Shown in pieces: positions 50,262-62,400 of a stretch of DNA of 64,000 nt. Positions within the stretch are counted from its first letter, which is position 1; every line of letters starts with the position of its first letter. The notes under the pieces were generated by a model. It saw only the letters and a list, made by a program, of their open reading frames with translations. It was not told the origin of the DNA and made no database searches. Made by a program: the position numbers and the translations under genes. Source of the stretch: Alligator mississippiensis (taxonomy: Eukaryota; Chordata; Crocodylia; Alligatoridae); assembly GCF_030867095.1 (NCBI RefSeq), contig NC_081833.1, positions 70,335,895 to 70,399,894 on the forward strand, given 5' to 3'.

Positions 50262-52065
50262 GTCTACAGTATCTCAGCAGTACATTGTTCATTATTCTAG
50301 AGGATGATGGGAAACTCTGTGCCTTTTGACTCAATAGGGCAGTTATCTCTGAGGAAGTTGGTTTAAGTAATTCTTGGTGGATGGCATGAAGGCGCAGCAG
50401 AGAAGATAGCTGAATTTGGTTTACATGGCAAAGTGGAATACCTCCCATGTGCCCTGCTCTTCTGTCCTTTATTCGACAACGTTGTTCAGAAGGGGAATTC
50501 TAGATGGAGGGGGTAAGTTTTGACTCAAGAAGTAAATAAGAGTCTCCATAGAAGGACACCCAGGTTCTTAGAAAACTTCTAAAAATCATGGTGGTTTAGA
50601 AATGGAAATGTGACTGGGAAGCCAAGTGTTTCATGTGATTGTTGATTACTGTCCAGATTATTGGGAAACAGTTTCCTTACATATAACAGCAGCCTCTCCC
50701 AGAGCTGCAAAGTTCAGTTTGCTCAATCTGGTATGGCAGACAGTGGACCATGGTTTGAATGCAGAGAAGTCGCAGCATCAGCAGAATCCAAATATGTTGC
50801 ATCCTGTCCACCTTCCAGCCGTGGGACGTGGCCATAGCAGACGCTGCTGCTGCTTGCACGGCAAGTTTGGGGAGACTGATACAGCTGAGAACAGCCCGTC
50901 CAGGCTATGTAAGCTGTGCAAAGGCTGGTCCCTGACAGCAGCCTCTGAACCCTTTAAACGGAGGTGCAATGCAGACCTCACCTGTGATAACTACTTATGT
51001 CCTGTGGCTCCCCATTAAATGTTACTTCTTCCAGCTACAACTGTACATGATATCATGCCTCTGGCAGTTGCTTTCCTGTACCAGCTCTTCATTATGTTAA
51101 GTAAGATTGAACTTAATGCCAGTGACAGTGATACCATGACTAGCACTTTTCCTCCCAGTTCAGAATAGAGAAGTTGAAGGCCCCTATTTTATATAAAAAC
51201 ATCTATCATAATGAGTGAAGCTCAAGTTGTTGGCCCTTTTACGTGCCATTTTCAACAGTGGTTAGGGTGCAGCAGTGGTGATGTGACGGCAGCTCCAGTA
51301 ACGATTTGCATTGTATGCAAATGTGCTAATCATACAGCTGGATCAGATGGATTCTGCGCTTCTTCCTCCAGCGCCTCTCCCAGGACAGAATAACCAGGGC
51401 TGGCTTCGGCAAACTATCTCTATTCAGAAAATTACTCAAATAGAATATATGCTTAACTCAAAAGTAACGTTGCTCAAACATGTGCTGAAGTGTTTAGGTG
51501 AATTAGGAATGACATGCTGACTAGCTATCTGTCCGTAGCTAGTTCCAAAACTGCACTGTGGCTGCCTGCTGTTTCTAAACCTCTCACGTACTGGGAGGTA
51601 GACGAGGCCTTTGCACATGGGAGGTTATAGGGCGATGCAAAAAGCCTTCCCCTCACTCCTGTCTGTGCCCTGCAGGAAGGCCAGACACAGTCCCAGTCCC
51701 CGTGATCAGGGGAGCAAAGGGACTGTTTACCCTGGAGAGAGCCAGCTATAGGGAAGAGCATTTTCTGCCGTCCCAAAGCATAGTGCCATGCATGTCTACG
51801 GATAACAAAGCACTTGAAAGGCACAATCCTATCCTGGGAGGGTGATTCCACATTACCCTTGGTGCAGACTAGTGGCTGTAAGTCACGGCGGGGTCTTGCT
51901 TGTTTCCATTTGTCCTCCTGTACTAAATACCTTCTTGTGGCCACTCAGCTGGATAATGTGCGAGAGCAATTCCCACTCCAGAACCTCTTTCCAAGGCTAA
52001 CAGCTAAGAAAGGAAAGGATTGAGAGGTTAGCGAGGTGAAGATTTCACCACATGCCTGCTGAGTT
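50262..52065. other. Intergenic, no gene recognised
   Basis: Several open frames of 120-140 aa on both strands without recognisable domains. No repeat was identified. Confidence 0.4.
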
Positions 52066-52160
52066 GCAAGGCAATCAGGACTCGTAGTAGAAATGATATC
52101 TTTTATTAGACCAACAAGGTTTTTGCAAAAAAAAAAAAAAAAGTCTTTAAATTGCTGAGT
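52066..52160 (-). mobile_element. Fragment of the TTTTATTAGACCAAC repeat
   Basis: GGCAATCAGGACTCG, ATGATATCTTTTATTAGACC, AACAAGGTTTTTGCAAAA and AAGTCTTTAAATTGC match the left arm of the foldback copy at 40149-40225, with an expanded A run in the middle. Confidence 0.75.
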
Positions 52161-53247
52161 TACAAAGTACTTCACTGGAAAGTACTGTCAAACTTTTCCT
52201 AGTCATGGCCATCCACTTTTGTTCTTATGAAAAGTTTTTGCTTCGTTAGCTTTAATAAATGAAGGAGAAAAACATTTGCCATGTCCTCTGAAAGGTTTTT
52301 CTAACTTTGGTCATCGTGGTCTTCAAAAACCAGGGTCCAGTTGTCTCGCAGCGTGTCTGGGGAACGCTCCCTTTTGAACTCTCACACCTTTGTCTAGAGA
52401 GTATGAGTGCTAAGGAGGCAATTACTTATTAATTTTTTAGAAGGCTCAGAGTTCAGTTCTTCCCCTTTCTGATAGCCTGAGCCTTTTGGAGGATATCTGA
52501 GTTCATCCAAAACTGTCTGTTGTCCTTCAGTGCTCTCGTTCACCTCTTCTTCCTCTGAGGCCTTGTTGACTCTTGCCTTTTTTTTTACTTAAAATAGCTT
52601 ACTGTTGATGCTACCACTGGCAGCACTAATAGAGAGGGAGCACCAGGAGCTGGTTTTAGCCATTCTGGATACATTACCCCAAGATGGAATTGCAGCTCAT
52701 ATACTGGTAGAGAGAGTTTGAATTCCAGCTGCCATCCCATATGAATTCATCTTAACATTGCACACTCTGCTCGACAAAACTGAGTAGAAACGGTTAGAGG
52801 AGAACCGATCATATGTGACAGCAGCCCTTTCAAGAAAAAATGGCCACAGTGAGATCACACTTAGGTGTGAGCAGGTAAAATGTTCCCATACTTCTCTGGA
52901 GGTTGCACAAGAAGCAAAATCCACAGAACTGCAGCAATGGGGTCACTTAGTCTTATTGGGAGATCTGTCTCTTTGTGCTGGCTGTCTCGGGTGTATGAAA
53001 GGTATGAGTTGTAAGGGATGTGTCTATCTACTGAGTAGGCCTATTTTGGTTAGTAGGTTTTCCATAAAACTATTTGTGCTGAAACCTCGATTTACTTCAC
53101 TGCATGTTGTTCTACCTGAAATTTTGGAGGTTAGCAAATTTCAGCTTGCGGATAACGAATCATTTATTTTTATTTATTTAAAAAAAACCAACATAAAAGA
53201 ACTCTTTGATCTAATAATCTTGTATTCAAGCATCACTAACAACGCAT
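52161..53247. other. Intergenic, no gene recognised
   Basis: No supported gene or repeat. The 144-aa frame at 52815-53249 is unrecognised. Confidence 0.4.
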
Positions 53248-53440
53248 GAGACAGCATGGATAAGTGGAACATGGGAGAACAGGTGTGACCGTAGGCAAGT
53301 CCTCTTACTTCTTGATGCCTCATTTTCTCCATCTTGAAAATGGGGAGAATAAGTATCATCCTTTATAAACAGCTTTGATATCTGCAGCAAGAAAGTGCTA
53401 AGGATCATTACATTGTGTGAATGTAATGTGATCGTGAGCA
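53248..53440 (+). mobile_element. MIR/CORE-type SINE
   Basis: CAGCATGGATAAGTGG, GTGACCGTAGGCAAGTCCTC, ATGCCTCATTTTCTCCATC and TTGAAAATGGGGAGAATAAG follow the MIR consensus order closely. This is the best preserved MIR-like copy here. Confidence 0.8.
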
Positions 53441-55401
53441 TTTGTACAGAGGACAGGCATTCCCCAAATCTTTACGGGATCAAGAAAACCCCAAACCTGC
53501 TCTCATGAGTGTTTGTAACTAACTAGAAGATGGATGAATTGAGCATTTGGGATTCAGAGCAGTCCCAGCAGGCAGAAAGCCAGTCACTGAAAAGCACAGC
53601 ATCTATTCTCTTTCATGTTAACATTGCTGTTACATGACTTGAGTAGTGTACTTTAAATCAATATTTACTTTCCAATATTATGATTGAGCAACAGAGATTT
53701 ACCAAGACTGAAATGTAACTCTGATAAGCACAGAGCCAAAAATATTAGAGCACTTGAAAATAAACTTTCTTTTTTGTCGGACACCTGGATTCATTCCTGG
53801 TCTGAAAGAGCGGTGAGAAAGTACTGTAATATCCCAGGTTATAAGCACACGGACACGTGTGCAGTTGGCTCCTCTCAAGATACCTTGGTAGAGGTCCAGC
53901 CGACCAGAGATATTATAAAGATTGCTAGGCCCTGGATATAAAAATCACAGTGCTCAAGCTTTTAAGAGAAGCCAGTGGATGACAATAATATGTGATGTGG
54001 GGTGGAGGAAAATTAACATCCAATAAGAAGGATGCTCATTAGCGAGGTATGAAGTCATAGGAATGATGGCAACGCAGTTATGGGAACAAAGAAACCCTGA
54101 AGTGAACGAGTACACGGACTGTAGCCAGAAATGAACAGTGCACCTTTGGTTGTTATTGGCACCCGGGATTCGAGTAGCACCAACCAATTCTGCAAAAAGA
54201 TCCCACTGTCCTTAAGGACTCTGACCCCAAATAAGATTATCAGATCTCCTGAGTTTCTTGCTCTGTCCACCTGCTATGAGATTTTTTTCCCCCCCATTTA
54301 TTGCAACTTTCATTTTTTGAGATCATGACTTGTGCAGAGGGACACCAGCCATCGAGAAGTCACCCCCCACCCCTGCTGTATCTCAGAGATTCCCCTTATG
54401 TCCTGGACCTTTCCAAATAATGCTGGATATGGGGTCTGAGTCCCACGTGACCGAGTCAAGTTGTGTGATAGGCCTGCTTAAATGAACTGCTGTCCTTATT
54501 GACAAGCCTTGAGCTTTGCTCTTTGCTGTCACCACCTGTCGCCCTGACTAAGCTATCTTTCTCCTGCATATTTGGATAGGACAGCCAGACATCGGATGGC
54601 TCCCTCAATTCAACCGTCTCCGCACTCTGATGCGAAGCTGGATTTACATTTCTCCCTGATACCTGTTGTTTTTGGCAAGGGTCTTATAAAGTGAAGAAGA
54701 CTCTTTTCTATACAAGTTTCAAAGTAAAGCAACTTAAAAATGAAACTGTGGCTGTACCTTTTGCTGCACTAATCAGACTGAAGATCTAGCTGAGCTAACA
54801 CACGCCCATTTGGTTTGTAAATACTTAGATTAGATAGTCTATCGCTGGTATTCTCTTAAAACATGTGCTTTCTAACAGCACTGGCTATGCCTCAAAAATA
54901 GAAATTGATAGGATGAGGCTATTCAACTTCTGTCTTCTACATAAAACCTATATTTTCTTTATAACTCCTATAAGTAAACTGTGCCAATTTTGTAATGATA
55001 GTTTATTATATCCATTGTGCCTCCTAACCACGGCCCTGAGATTCTCTTTCACATTTTACTTTATTCTTTAAGTGAAGTCATCAATATTTCGTACTGAATA
55101 CTACAATTCAGAACAGACAGAACTGACGCTTGTAATACTGTAATTATAGAACGTGTCATGATATACACTTTAATGCCCTATTTCTGAGGGATTTATATCT
55201 CAGATACAAGTATGTGTTTCCAGCTGAAAACAGCCATTCCAGATGAATTTTGGTTAATTTTCTTTTAAATTGGCTCAAAGATTTTTTTTTTTTCTTCAGT
55301 CCTAGGAAGGGGATTAGGCTAGTGCATACTGACTTATTTATCTTTAACTTTAGCAGTTACCTACTTTCCTTTATTCTTCTCCTTAAACATGTGGATTAGA
55401 C
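53441..55401. other. Intergenic, no gene recognised
   Basis: AT-rich sequence with short open frames only and no recognised repeat. Confidence 0.45.
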
Positions 55402-55567
55402 CAGGGGTGGGGAAAATGTGGCCCGCGCGCAAGATCTGGCCTGCGTGGCCCCTAAAAAAATTTTAGAAAATAATATTTATCTGCCCCTGGCTGCATGTCA
55501 TGAGGCCCCCGATGGCTTGCCAAAACTCAGTGAGTGGCCCTCCACCCGAAATAATTGCCCACCCCTA
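55402..55567. mobile_element. Non-autonomous hAT-type element, copy 2
   Basis: It starts CAGGGGTGGGGAAAATGTGG and ends AATAATTGCCCACCCCTA. It is flanked by a perfect 8-bp target duplication GATTAGAC (55394-55401 and 55568-55575). Its body is the same as in copy 1 at 38741 (CCGATGGCTTACCAAAACTC versus CCGATGGCTTGCCAAAACTC-type text). Confidence 0.88.
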
Positions 55568-56772
55568 GATTAGACACATTTTGGACCTAGATTCCTCATC
55601 TCCTTACATTTTTCCTCCTCTCATTGAAAGCCTGGGATTTGGACAGCTGGCACGTAATGGGGATCTTGCCAATAGGTATATTGCTGTCCTCTTCTAAGTC
55701 TTCACTGATATGAACAGGAGGCCTAGCGCCCAGCAGTGCAAAGGACTTGTTAAAAAGAAGCAACGAGAGCTAGAGATGTTGATTTAGAAAACTGTCTCCA
55801 GTCCGAGGAATAATAGGAGGACATTTCTGTCTGGAAAATACCGGCCCCAGAAGCTAACGATTCTGAGCGAAGCCTAGAACAATTTTTCTTTGTAGGAGAG
55901 CCAACATCATCTTCATCTTAAGTGTCATAGATATACTGGTTAAGGGATGACTGAGGGTTAGGGGAGGGGTTAATATCACTGGTAAGAATGGCAGGAGTGT
56001 CTTTTCTGAGCGATGAAGAGGCGATGCTAGTATATGGATGCACACATATATCAAAAGCAATAACAACTTCAGTAAGTGGGGTAGAAAACGCTGCACTAGC
56101 TCATTCTGCAAGTTGGGGAGTTGTTCTGTTCTGTCATTTGAAACCGTATCGGTTCTAAAAATACGTGTTCTTTTGAGAGTCGTCATCTCTATGAAATCTC
56201 ATCTTGGTTTCTGATTGATAGGGTTGAACTTTTCTTCACACCCAACAAAGCCAAAAATCCAGCCTTATCATTCTCAGTGTAGCTATGACACGTCTTTCCT
56301 CATCACCTATTATATTTTCTCTGACCACATTAAAACTTTTCAGCCTTCGGACAAAGCATAGATGAAGTATAGTGGGGGTGTTATCACAAGATAAGCAGGG
56401 AGAGAATGAACCAAATGCTTCTGCAACCAGTGTTGGTGATTCAATGGGTGGTAGTCTTTCTTTTGAGCAAATGAAACTGAATTTATTTTCTGCTACTCCA
56501 TCACTTTCCATTGTCTACATCTTGCAGATTTTTTGTACTGATAATGTGTAACTGCATCACAGATGTTATCAAGGGGAAAACTTGATTTTAGCAGCTGGAA
56601 AGATGTAGGAGGCAATACACTGAATGTTTCCGGTCAAATTGTCATCAGTAATATAATGAACAATAAATAGCGAGTTTTCAACGCTAACTTGAAATTTTGC
56701 AGTTAACACCCATACCTTGCCTAGAACACTATTGGCATCCTTTTGTTTGCGAGAGACAGTGATTATTGCAGC
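55568..56772. other. Intergenic, no gene recognised
   Basis: Two minus-strand open frames (56186-55854 and 56511-56236) are unrecognised. They lie downstream of the LINE fragment in its orientation and could be part of the same old insertion. Confidence 0.35.
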
Positions 56773-57200
56773 CTATGATGTAGATGGTTTGCAGTGTCTC
56801 ATGTGACTGAATAGTTCAATCTGAGATTTACATGATCTGAGGCAGCGGTTACAAGTATGTGTGTCATGGTTGGGTGGTTCAGGAGCTTTTTTCCTTCCTA
56901 TGGACTCTTTTCCCTTCAAGATGTTGGAGCCAATTCCTGACGTGGACTTCGATGCCCTGGTGGAGACGCTGCCGCCACTTGTTCCGGTTGTCTGCCCGAG
57001 GTTTCCCATGAATTGGCATCACTTCCAAACGCCTTCATATATCACTTGCATGTGTCTTCATAGCAAAGCTTGGGATGTCTCGTTATTCTTGTTCACTCGG
57101 ATAGTTTCCCATATAGCATGTCCTTGGGTATACGTCCATCTTCCAGTCTGCTCAGATGGTCTAGCCAGAGCACTTATCTATGTTCGAGTAGGGCCATCTC
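56773..57200 (-). pseudogene. Degenerate non-CR1 LINE: end of reverse-transcriptase ORF with zinc-finger-like tail
   Basis: The minus strand reads H-L-S-R-L-E-D-G-R-I-P-K-D-M-L-Y-G-K-L-S-E, a stop, then D-T-C-K, a second stop and N-S-W-E. Next comes the open frame from 57009 with H-T-C-N-R-C-L-R-S-C and S-H-M-R-H-C, a C-x2-C...H-x3-H-like motif. This matches the C-terminal tail of RTE/jockey-like LINE polyproteins. The internal stops mark it as dead. The exact clade is not decided. Confidence 0.6.
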
Positions 57201-60200
57201 CTATATCCTGTTTCAGGATGGCTGTAGCTTCTGGGAGGCAACACTGCATAGGTTTATTTAGTTCAAAGTTTTTAGGTATTCTTCTTTTGTTGCAGTTTTG
57301 TTTGTTGAAGGTTATATAAGTAAAGCATAGACCCAGAAGCATAATTCTGCAGCAAAGGAGGAGCAAATATTAGATGCTACAGTAAATGCTACACTCATAG
57401 AGGGCCCTGTGCTTTGGAGTGCCATTTTTTAATGAAATATCCAATAACATATAGCCATTAGACTTCATCTAATGGGTTACTGGCCAAGGGGTCTAAGAAG
57501 TATTTTCTAAACTGTTCCCACAGTTTTATTATTCTTCTCTTTCTGATGTAAACTGCTGTAAAATATTGCTACTGGTGCATGTTTTAGGACTGCTGTTGTG
57601 TCCCATTGCAAAGATAACTGCATTTCAGCGGTAGGTGAATGATTTCTGCATGAATAGGAGATTGCAGATGGAAAAAAAATAATCAAAATAATTGTTCAGT
57701 GATTTTTATTCAGCTACACAGTGCTGGTCACAGTTGAGATAAAATGTTCCCTCAATAATTTAGGGTCAGATTGTGGTCTTGCTGGTACAGTTATATTGCA
57801 TTACTACTTTATGCCAGCTACCTAGACCATGAGGATGGATGAGATGGAGAGAAAACTATTCAAAGGAGTAAGAAAGGGCAGGATGAATTCTGGCTCTGCT
57901 CCTACAATGTCCTGGGTGGCCCTCAAAGATCATCTGATTTGGGAGACGCTGCTGGATGTTCCCATGGCTTCCACGAGCTGATGTAAATGCTGAGCCCCAA
58001 ACATCTTGCTTTGGTTGCTGGGACTGGGCACAGTTTTTAGCACTGTTTTGGTTTTGAGCAACTAGGCACCCCTACTCAGATCTTATGTCTAACCCCACTT
58101 TGAAAGAAGGGACCACTTCAAATCCTCATGCCCTAAAATAAATGTCGTCCTCCTCAAGACTCCCTGGCAGCTCTTGCTCGTTCCAAGTTCAACTTTGTTT
58201 TACGCTTGCAGTTTTTTCACTCCCCAAAAGCCAGCCCTGTGGCAGAGACGTTTGAAGCAAGTGGGCTCTCGTAGACTTCAGGCACTCCATTGTCTTAAGG
58301 TGGCCGGGACGCACGGCTGAGACTCTGTTGGGGGCTGTTTCATTACATTTTCCAATGAAGGGCTACTGAGACACGTGTACAGTCTGGCCAATGTGCCAAG
58401 GCACACGTGCAGCTGGCTGACTTGCTGGGCCACTGCCATTCCCCCCGGAGGCTGCATGCTGCCTGCGGTCCCATATATTGTACACCCCTGGCCTAAAGTT
58501 TCCACTTGAACAGACAACCATTAATGTGATGACAATTCACTTTTGTCCCTGGTCTAAGACGGATCTGACACAGCCTTTGCCAGCAGTGCTGGATTCTGTG
58601 TTCACATACAAGTAACAACAGATTTTAATTAAAATAACTTTATCACTTTTGCTGGTCTTCCTAAAATGTACATAGACAGATTCTTCAAATCATCCTAATG
58701 GCAGAGTTATGTCAATGCGCACTGCAGCAGATATTTTGGATATGCAATCTTGCAGTTAATATCCTCCATGGAGTGGTGGGAGAATGGGGAATGAGATTGT
58801 GACTTTTTGATATTAATCAGGGGAGATGGTTGTCTCTCAATTTGCCCCTTATTGTATTACAGCAGGCCAAAATCCATCAAATATATCATTCCTAACAAAT
58901 AATTCATTCTCTTCTAATGAAAAGTTAGAGAAGAGTTTGGGTTTGTTTTCTTTTTTAAACCTGGAAAAGCAGCACATAAATTTAAGCTAGTTTTTTTTTT
59001 GGTATGGGAAGGGAGTTTTGAATTTTGGGATTGGAAAGGCATGTCAAATCAAACCCATAATCTTGTATAAGTATCTTTACACACTGAATTTCCTTGATAT
59101 AAGGGAAGTGGGAAAGGAAAAGAGGAATAGTAAATCCTTCATTGAATAAAGCCTCACTACTCAAATATCTAATTGACTGAAGACCTACTATAATATGGGC
59201 CCTTCATAAACTCCAGTGATAAAGGCGCCTGCAAAGGAGACTATTACCACCAGTTGTCCTATCTTGTATCGCTCCTTTCTCCCTGCATTTTTCCACTCTT
59301 GCGAGAAGGAAAAATATAATAAAAAAGGATGTCTTAATGCACACACCCAATAGTAGTTTACTTGTGAAATGTTTGTGGGTGGAGGTGTAATTAATGTGTG
59401 ACAAACTGGTACCGGTTAGAGAGTGATCCTATTTCCTGGCTTTAGTCATATGATATAGATTCCATTAATTATTCATAGCATTTTTTTGGTTAATTGGTTC
59501 TTGGCCAGTGTCTTGACACCCCTAAGTCATTAGGCTAAACCACTGAAAGGATTTGATGTGGAGGGATACAATAACAAAGTGGCCAAAATGAAATGCCTGT
59601 TATGACTTTCATTAAGGAAAAAAAAAAAACAGTCCACTAATTACCAGTAATTTTTTTCAGTTTAATTGAAGCAAATCTGGGCCAGACCTGAGCTATAGGT
59701 GATCCAAAATCCCAGGTTGTTCCTCATCCATCCTGTTTCTTCCATGTATTGCATACTCAGGACTTTAAATTTCATGCCGGTCCATGGATGGCCAGAACAG
59801 GGCATCTCACGCTGTGTTCCTACACTTCTAAATCCCCGATTAGGCATTATATTTAGTATTTCTGACTCATCTGTGTGCAGCATTGGGGCATAATGTCCTT
59901 TGTACGGGTTCCAGCATCTGACGTGTTTCTGTCATTCTAGTTGCAATATGTTTTTGTCTTTTCCACTGCCCTTGTATTTAAGGAACCCTCTCGAGCTTTT
60001 CTTCAGTCATTTGCAATTCTCAGTTGAGCTTGTCAAATTTCCACTCGAAGACAAACAGCACTTGAAACGCATGTACTTTAAACCTCTGCTCCTTTTTCTT
60101 GCTTTTACTAGTATAGGTTCTTTTGAAAGCACATCTGTTTTAAGAAGCTTCTTTCCAGGCCTGCGTTTCACAGTTAACAAGAACGGTGACGGTTTACCGA

Positions 60201-60539
60201 TTGCTTGCGGAAGTCCAGCGACTACTTTCCAAATAAAAGTCTTGGTAATATGACTTTCAATAATTTACTTAGGCTTGTTTCTACCTGACACCATTTAGGC
60301 CTATACTTGTATTATGACAAATTCACCGTGGACCGGGCTGGGCTAGTCTGACTGATCTGCTAGGGAGGAACATGCAGCTCTTCTCCTGCTTACGCTGCCA
60401 AGTTGAAGGTTGAGAGACGTAGCAAAAGCTGCGGACGTCTGAAGGCAAGTAGAAGGCAGGGTCGATCTGCGCTTTATGGATTAACCGAAGAAGACGGAGA
60501 GAGAGAGACCACCAGCTTTTGTAGGATGAAGCTCGCTTC
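57201..60539. other. Intergenic, no gene recognised
   Basis: AT-rich, with an A run near 59620. Near 58481 a TACACCCCTGG end resembles a hAT terminus (see rejected). The 117-aa frame at 59900-60253 is unrecognised. Confidence 0.45.
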
Positions 60540-60838
60540 ACCTGATGCATCGGCTTGCAAAACCTGTCTGTCCATCTCTACCTACCTACTCGGTCTGTCC
60601 ATCTCTACCTACCTATGTCTCTCTACCTGTCTATCCATCTCTCACTTGCTACCTGTCCCTACTTTTCTATCTCTACCTTGCTACCTGCCTATTTACTTTA
60701 GTCTACAACCTGTCTATCCATCTCTACCTACCTACCTGTCTATCTTTCCATCTCTATCTACCTCCCTCCCTCCCTCCCTCCCTCTCTGTCTACCTGTCTA
60801 TCCATCTCTCCCTCCCTCCCTCCCTCCCTACTGCAGTT
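60540..60838 (+). repeat. Compound tetranucleotide microsatellite (CTAC/CTGT/CTCC)
   Basis: Interrupted runs of CTAC, CTGT, CTAT and CCAT give way to pure CTCC runs (six and more units) at about 60763-60782 and 60809-60830. Strand asymmetry is strong: almost no G on the plus strand. Confidence 0.95.
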
Positions 60839-60939
60839 AGTCTACAGGAGGTGCCCAGGCTGTGGGAGAAGGATGGCGGAGAGCTGAGGCAGCGCCCGGG
60901 GGGTGGGGGGCCGTGAGGGGACAGTGGCAGCTGGCCCCT

Positions 60940-60953
60940 TCCCCCCCCCCCCC
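60940..60953. repeat. Poly(C) run
   Basis: An almost pure C tract directly before the minisatellite. Confidence 0.85.
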
Positions 60954-60954
60954 A

Positions 60955-61705
60955 CAGGCACCTCCAGAGAGCAGGGTAAACTCTACCCCCACTTTTACCC
61001 CATTTGCAAGTGTCTCCAGAGAGCGGTGTAAGCACTACCGTTACTTTTACCCCATTTCCAAGTGTCTCCAGAGAGCGGGGTAAGCACTACCCCCACTTTT
61101 ACCCCATTTCCAAGTGTCTCCAGAGAGCGGGTTAAGCACTACCCCCACTTTTACCTCAGTCCCAAGTGTCTCCAGAGAGCGGTGTAAGCTTTACCCCCAT
61201 TTTTACCCCATTTCCAAGTGTCTCCAGAGAGTGGGTTAAGCACTGCCCCCACTTTTACCCCATTTGCAAGTGTCTCCAGAGAGCGGTGTAAGCACTACCG
61301 TTACTTTTACCCCATTTCCAAGTGTCTCCAGAGAGCGGGGTAAGCACTACCCCCACTTTTACCCCATTTCCAAGTGTCTCCAGAGAGCGGGTTAAGCACT
61401 ACCCCCACTTTTACCTCAGTCCCAAGTGTCTCCAGAGAGCGGTGTAAGCTTTACCCCCATTTTTACCCCATTTCCAAGTGTCTCCAGAGAGCGGGGTAAG
61501 CACTGCCCCCACTTTTACCCCATTTCCAAGTGTCTCCAGAGAGCGGGTTAAGTACTACCCCCACTTTTACCCCATTTGCAAGTGTCTCCAGAGAGTGGTG
61601 TAAGCTTTACCCTCACTTTTACCCCATTTGCAAGTGTCTCCAGAGAGCGGTGTAAGCTTTACCCCCACTTTTACCCCGTTCCCAGGCGCCTGCAGAGCGG
61701 TGCCA
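60955..61705. repeat. 52-bp minisatellite, 14 units, with higher-order structure
   Basis: Unit starts (CAAGTGTCTCCAGAGAGCGG) fall exactly 52 bp apart from 60955 to 61631; a diverged 15th start (CAGGCGCCTGCAGAGCGG) at 61683 merges into the CpG island. Units 2-6 (61007-61266) and units 7-11 (61267-61526) are the same ordered set of variants, differing at only three of 260 positions. Most units contain GGGGTAA-type and TTACCCC inverted heptamers. Since 52 is not a multiple of three, no frame runs through as a repeated peptide. Confidence 0.97.
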
Positions 61706-62400
61706 GCAGGGGCAGACGCCCCCCCCAGCTGCGGCAGCCCCGCCCGGCGCGCTGCGCTGCGGCCCCAGGTCCGGGAGTCGCGCGACGGGCGCCCGCGCTG
61801 CCCCACCCGCCCCCGCCCCGGGCGGTCACATGGCCGCGGCCTCCGCCTCCTCCCCGCTCCTCCCCGCGCGACAGCGGCGGCGGGAGCAGCGCGGCGGAGC
61901 GGCGGGGCCGGCCGAGGTGAGGGGCCGGGGCCGGGGCCGGGGTGGGAGCAGGGCGGGCGGCGTGGGGCACCGCGTCCCTCCAGCGACACGTCTCGGACCG
62001 AGTCTAGCGGGTGTCTTATAGGCTTCATACGTGTCCCAGCTGCATGCATGTCCGCGCTTCCTGGCTTCATGCATGTGCAAGCATCCCAGCTTCGTGCACG
62101 TGGGTTTAAAGTCCTGAGCAAATCGGATGCTCTTGTCTGTGCCAGGGAGAGCGGAGGGTCGCGCTGTCGCCGGGCGCGGTGCGGGTGTCCCGGGGCAGTG
62201 GGTGCCACAGGCTGAGTTGTATTTTTGGGGAGCTCGCGCTTCACCGTGCGGGCTGCGGCGTGGTGGGCACGCGGGGCCCGTCGTGGGGGTGTACCTGAAC
62301 GGGGAGCCTCGGGGGTCTTTCCAGCTCGCCCTGCGCGACCGGGGGGGGACAAGTCGCGAGCCATGCCTGTCCTTTCAGTACGCGGCTGTGAAAGCGTGAT
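61690..62400. promoter_or_regulatory. PLCG2: CpG island, probable PLCG2 promoter
   Basis: This is the densest CpG stretch of the window, with GC boxes (CCCGCCCCCGCCCC near 61807) and a CACATG E-box at 61827-61832. It lies about 46 kb beyond the CMIP poly(A) site. In human the next gene after CMIP, in the same direction, is PLCG2, whose first exon is non-coding. The PLCG2 assignment rests on gene order, not on coding sequence seen here. Confidence 0.5.
61800..61916 (+). other. Putative first exon ending at a strong splice donor
   Basis: GGCCGAG followed by GTGAGG at 61917 is a good 5' splice site inside the CpG island. The transcription start is unknown, so the left border is arbitrary. An ATG at 61830 opens M-A-A-A-S-A-S-S-P-L-L-P-A, which stays open to the donor. 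It could be a short upstream frame or an alternative N-terminus. Confidence 0.4.

Noticed and set aside
58300..58490. Possible hAT element ending TACACCCCTG with flanks GTCTTAAG and GCCTAAAG
   Set aside because: The flanking 8-mers match only 6 of 8 and no matching 5' inverted end is present.
60540..60916. Open frames of 123-145 aa rich in Leu/Pro/Ser/Tyr
   Set aside because: They are translations of the tetranucleotide microsatellite.
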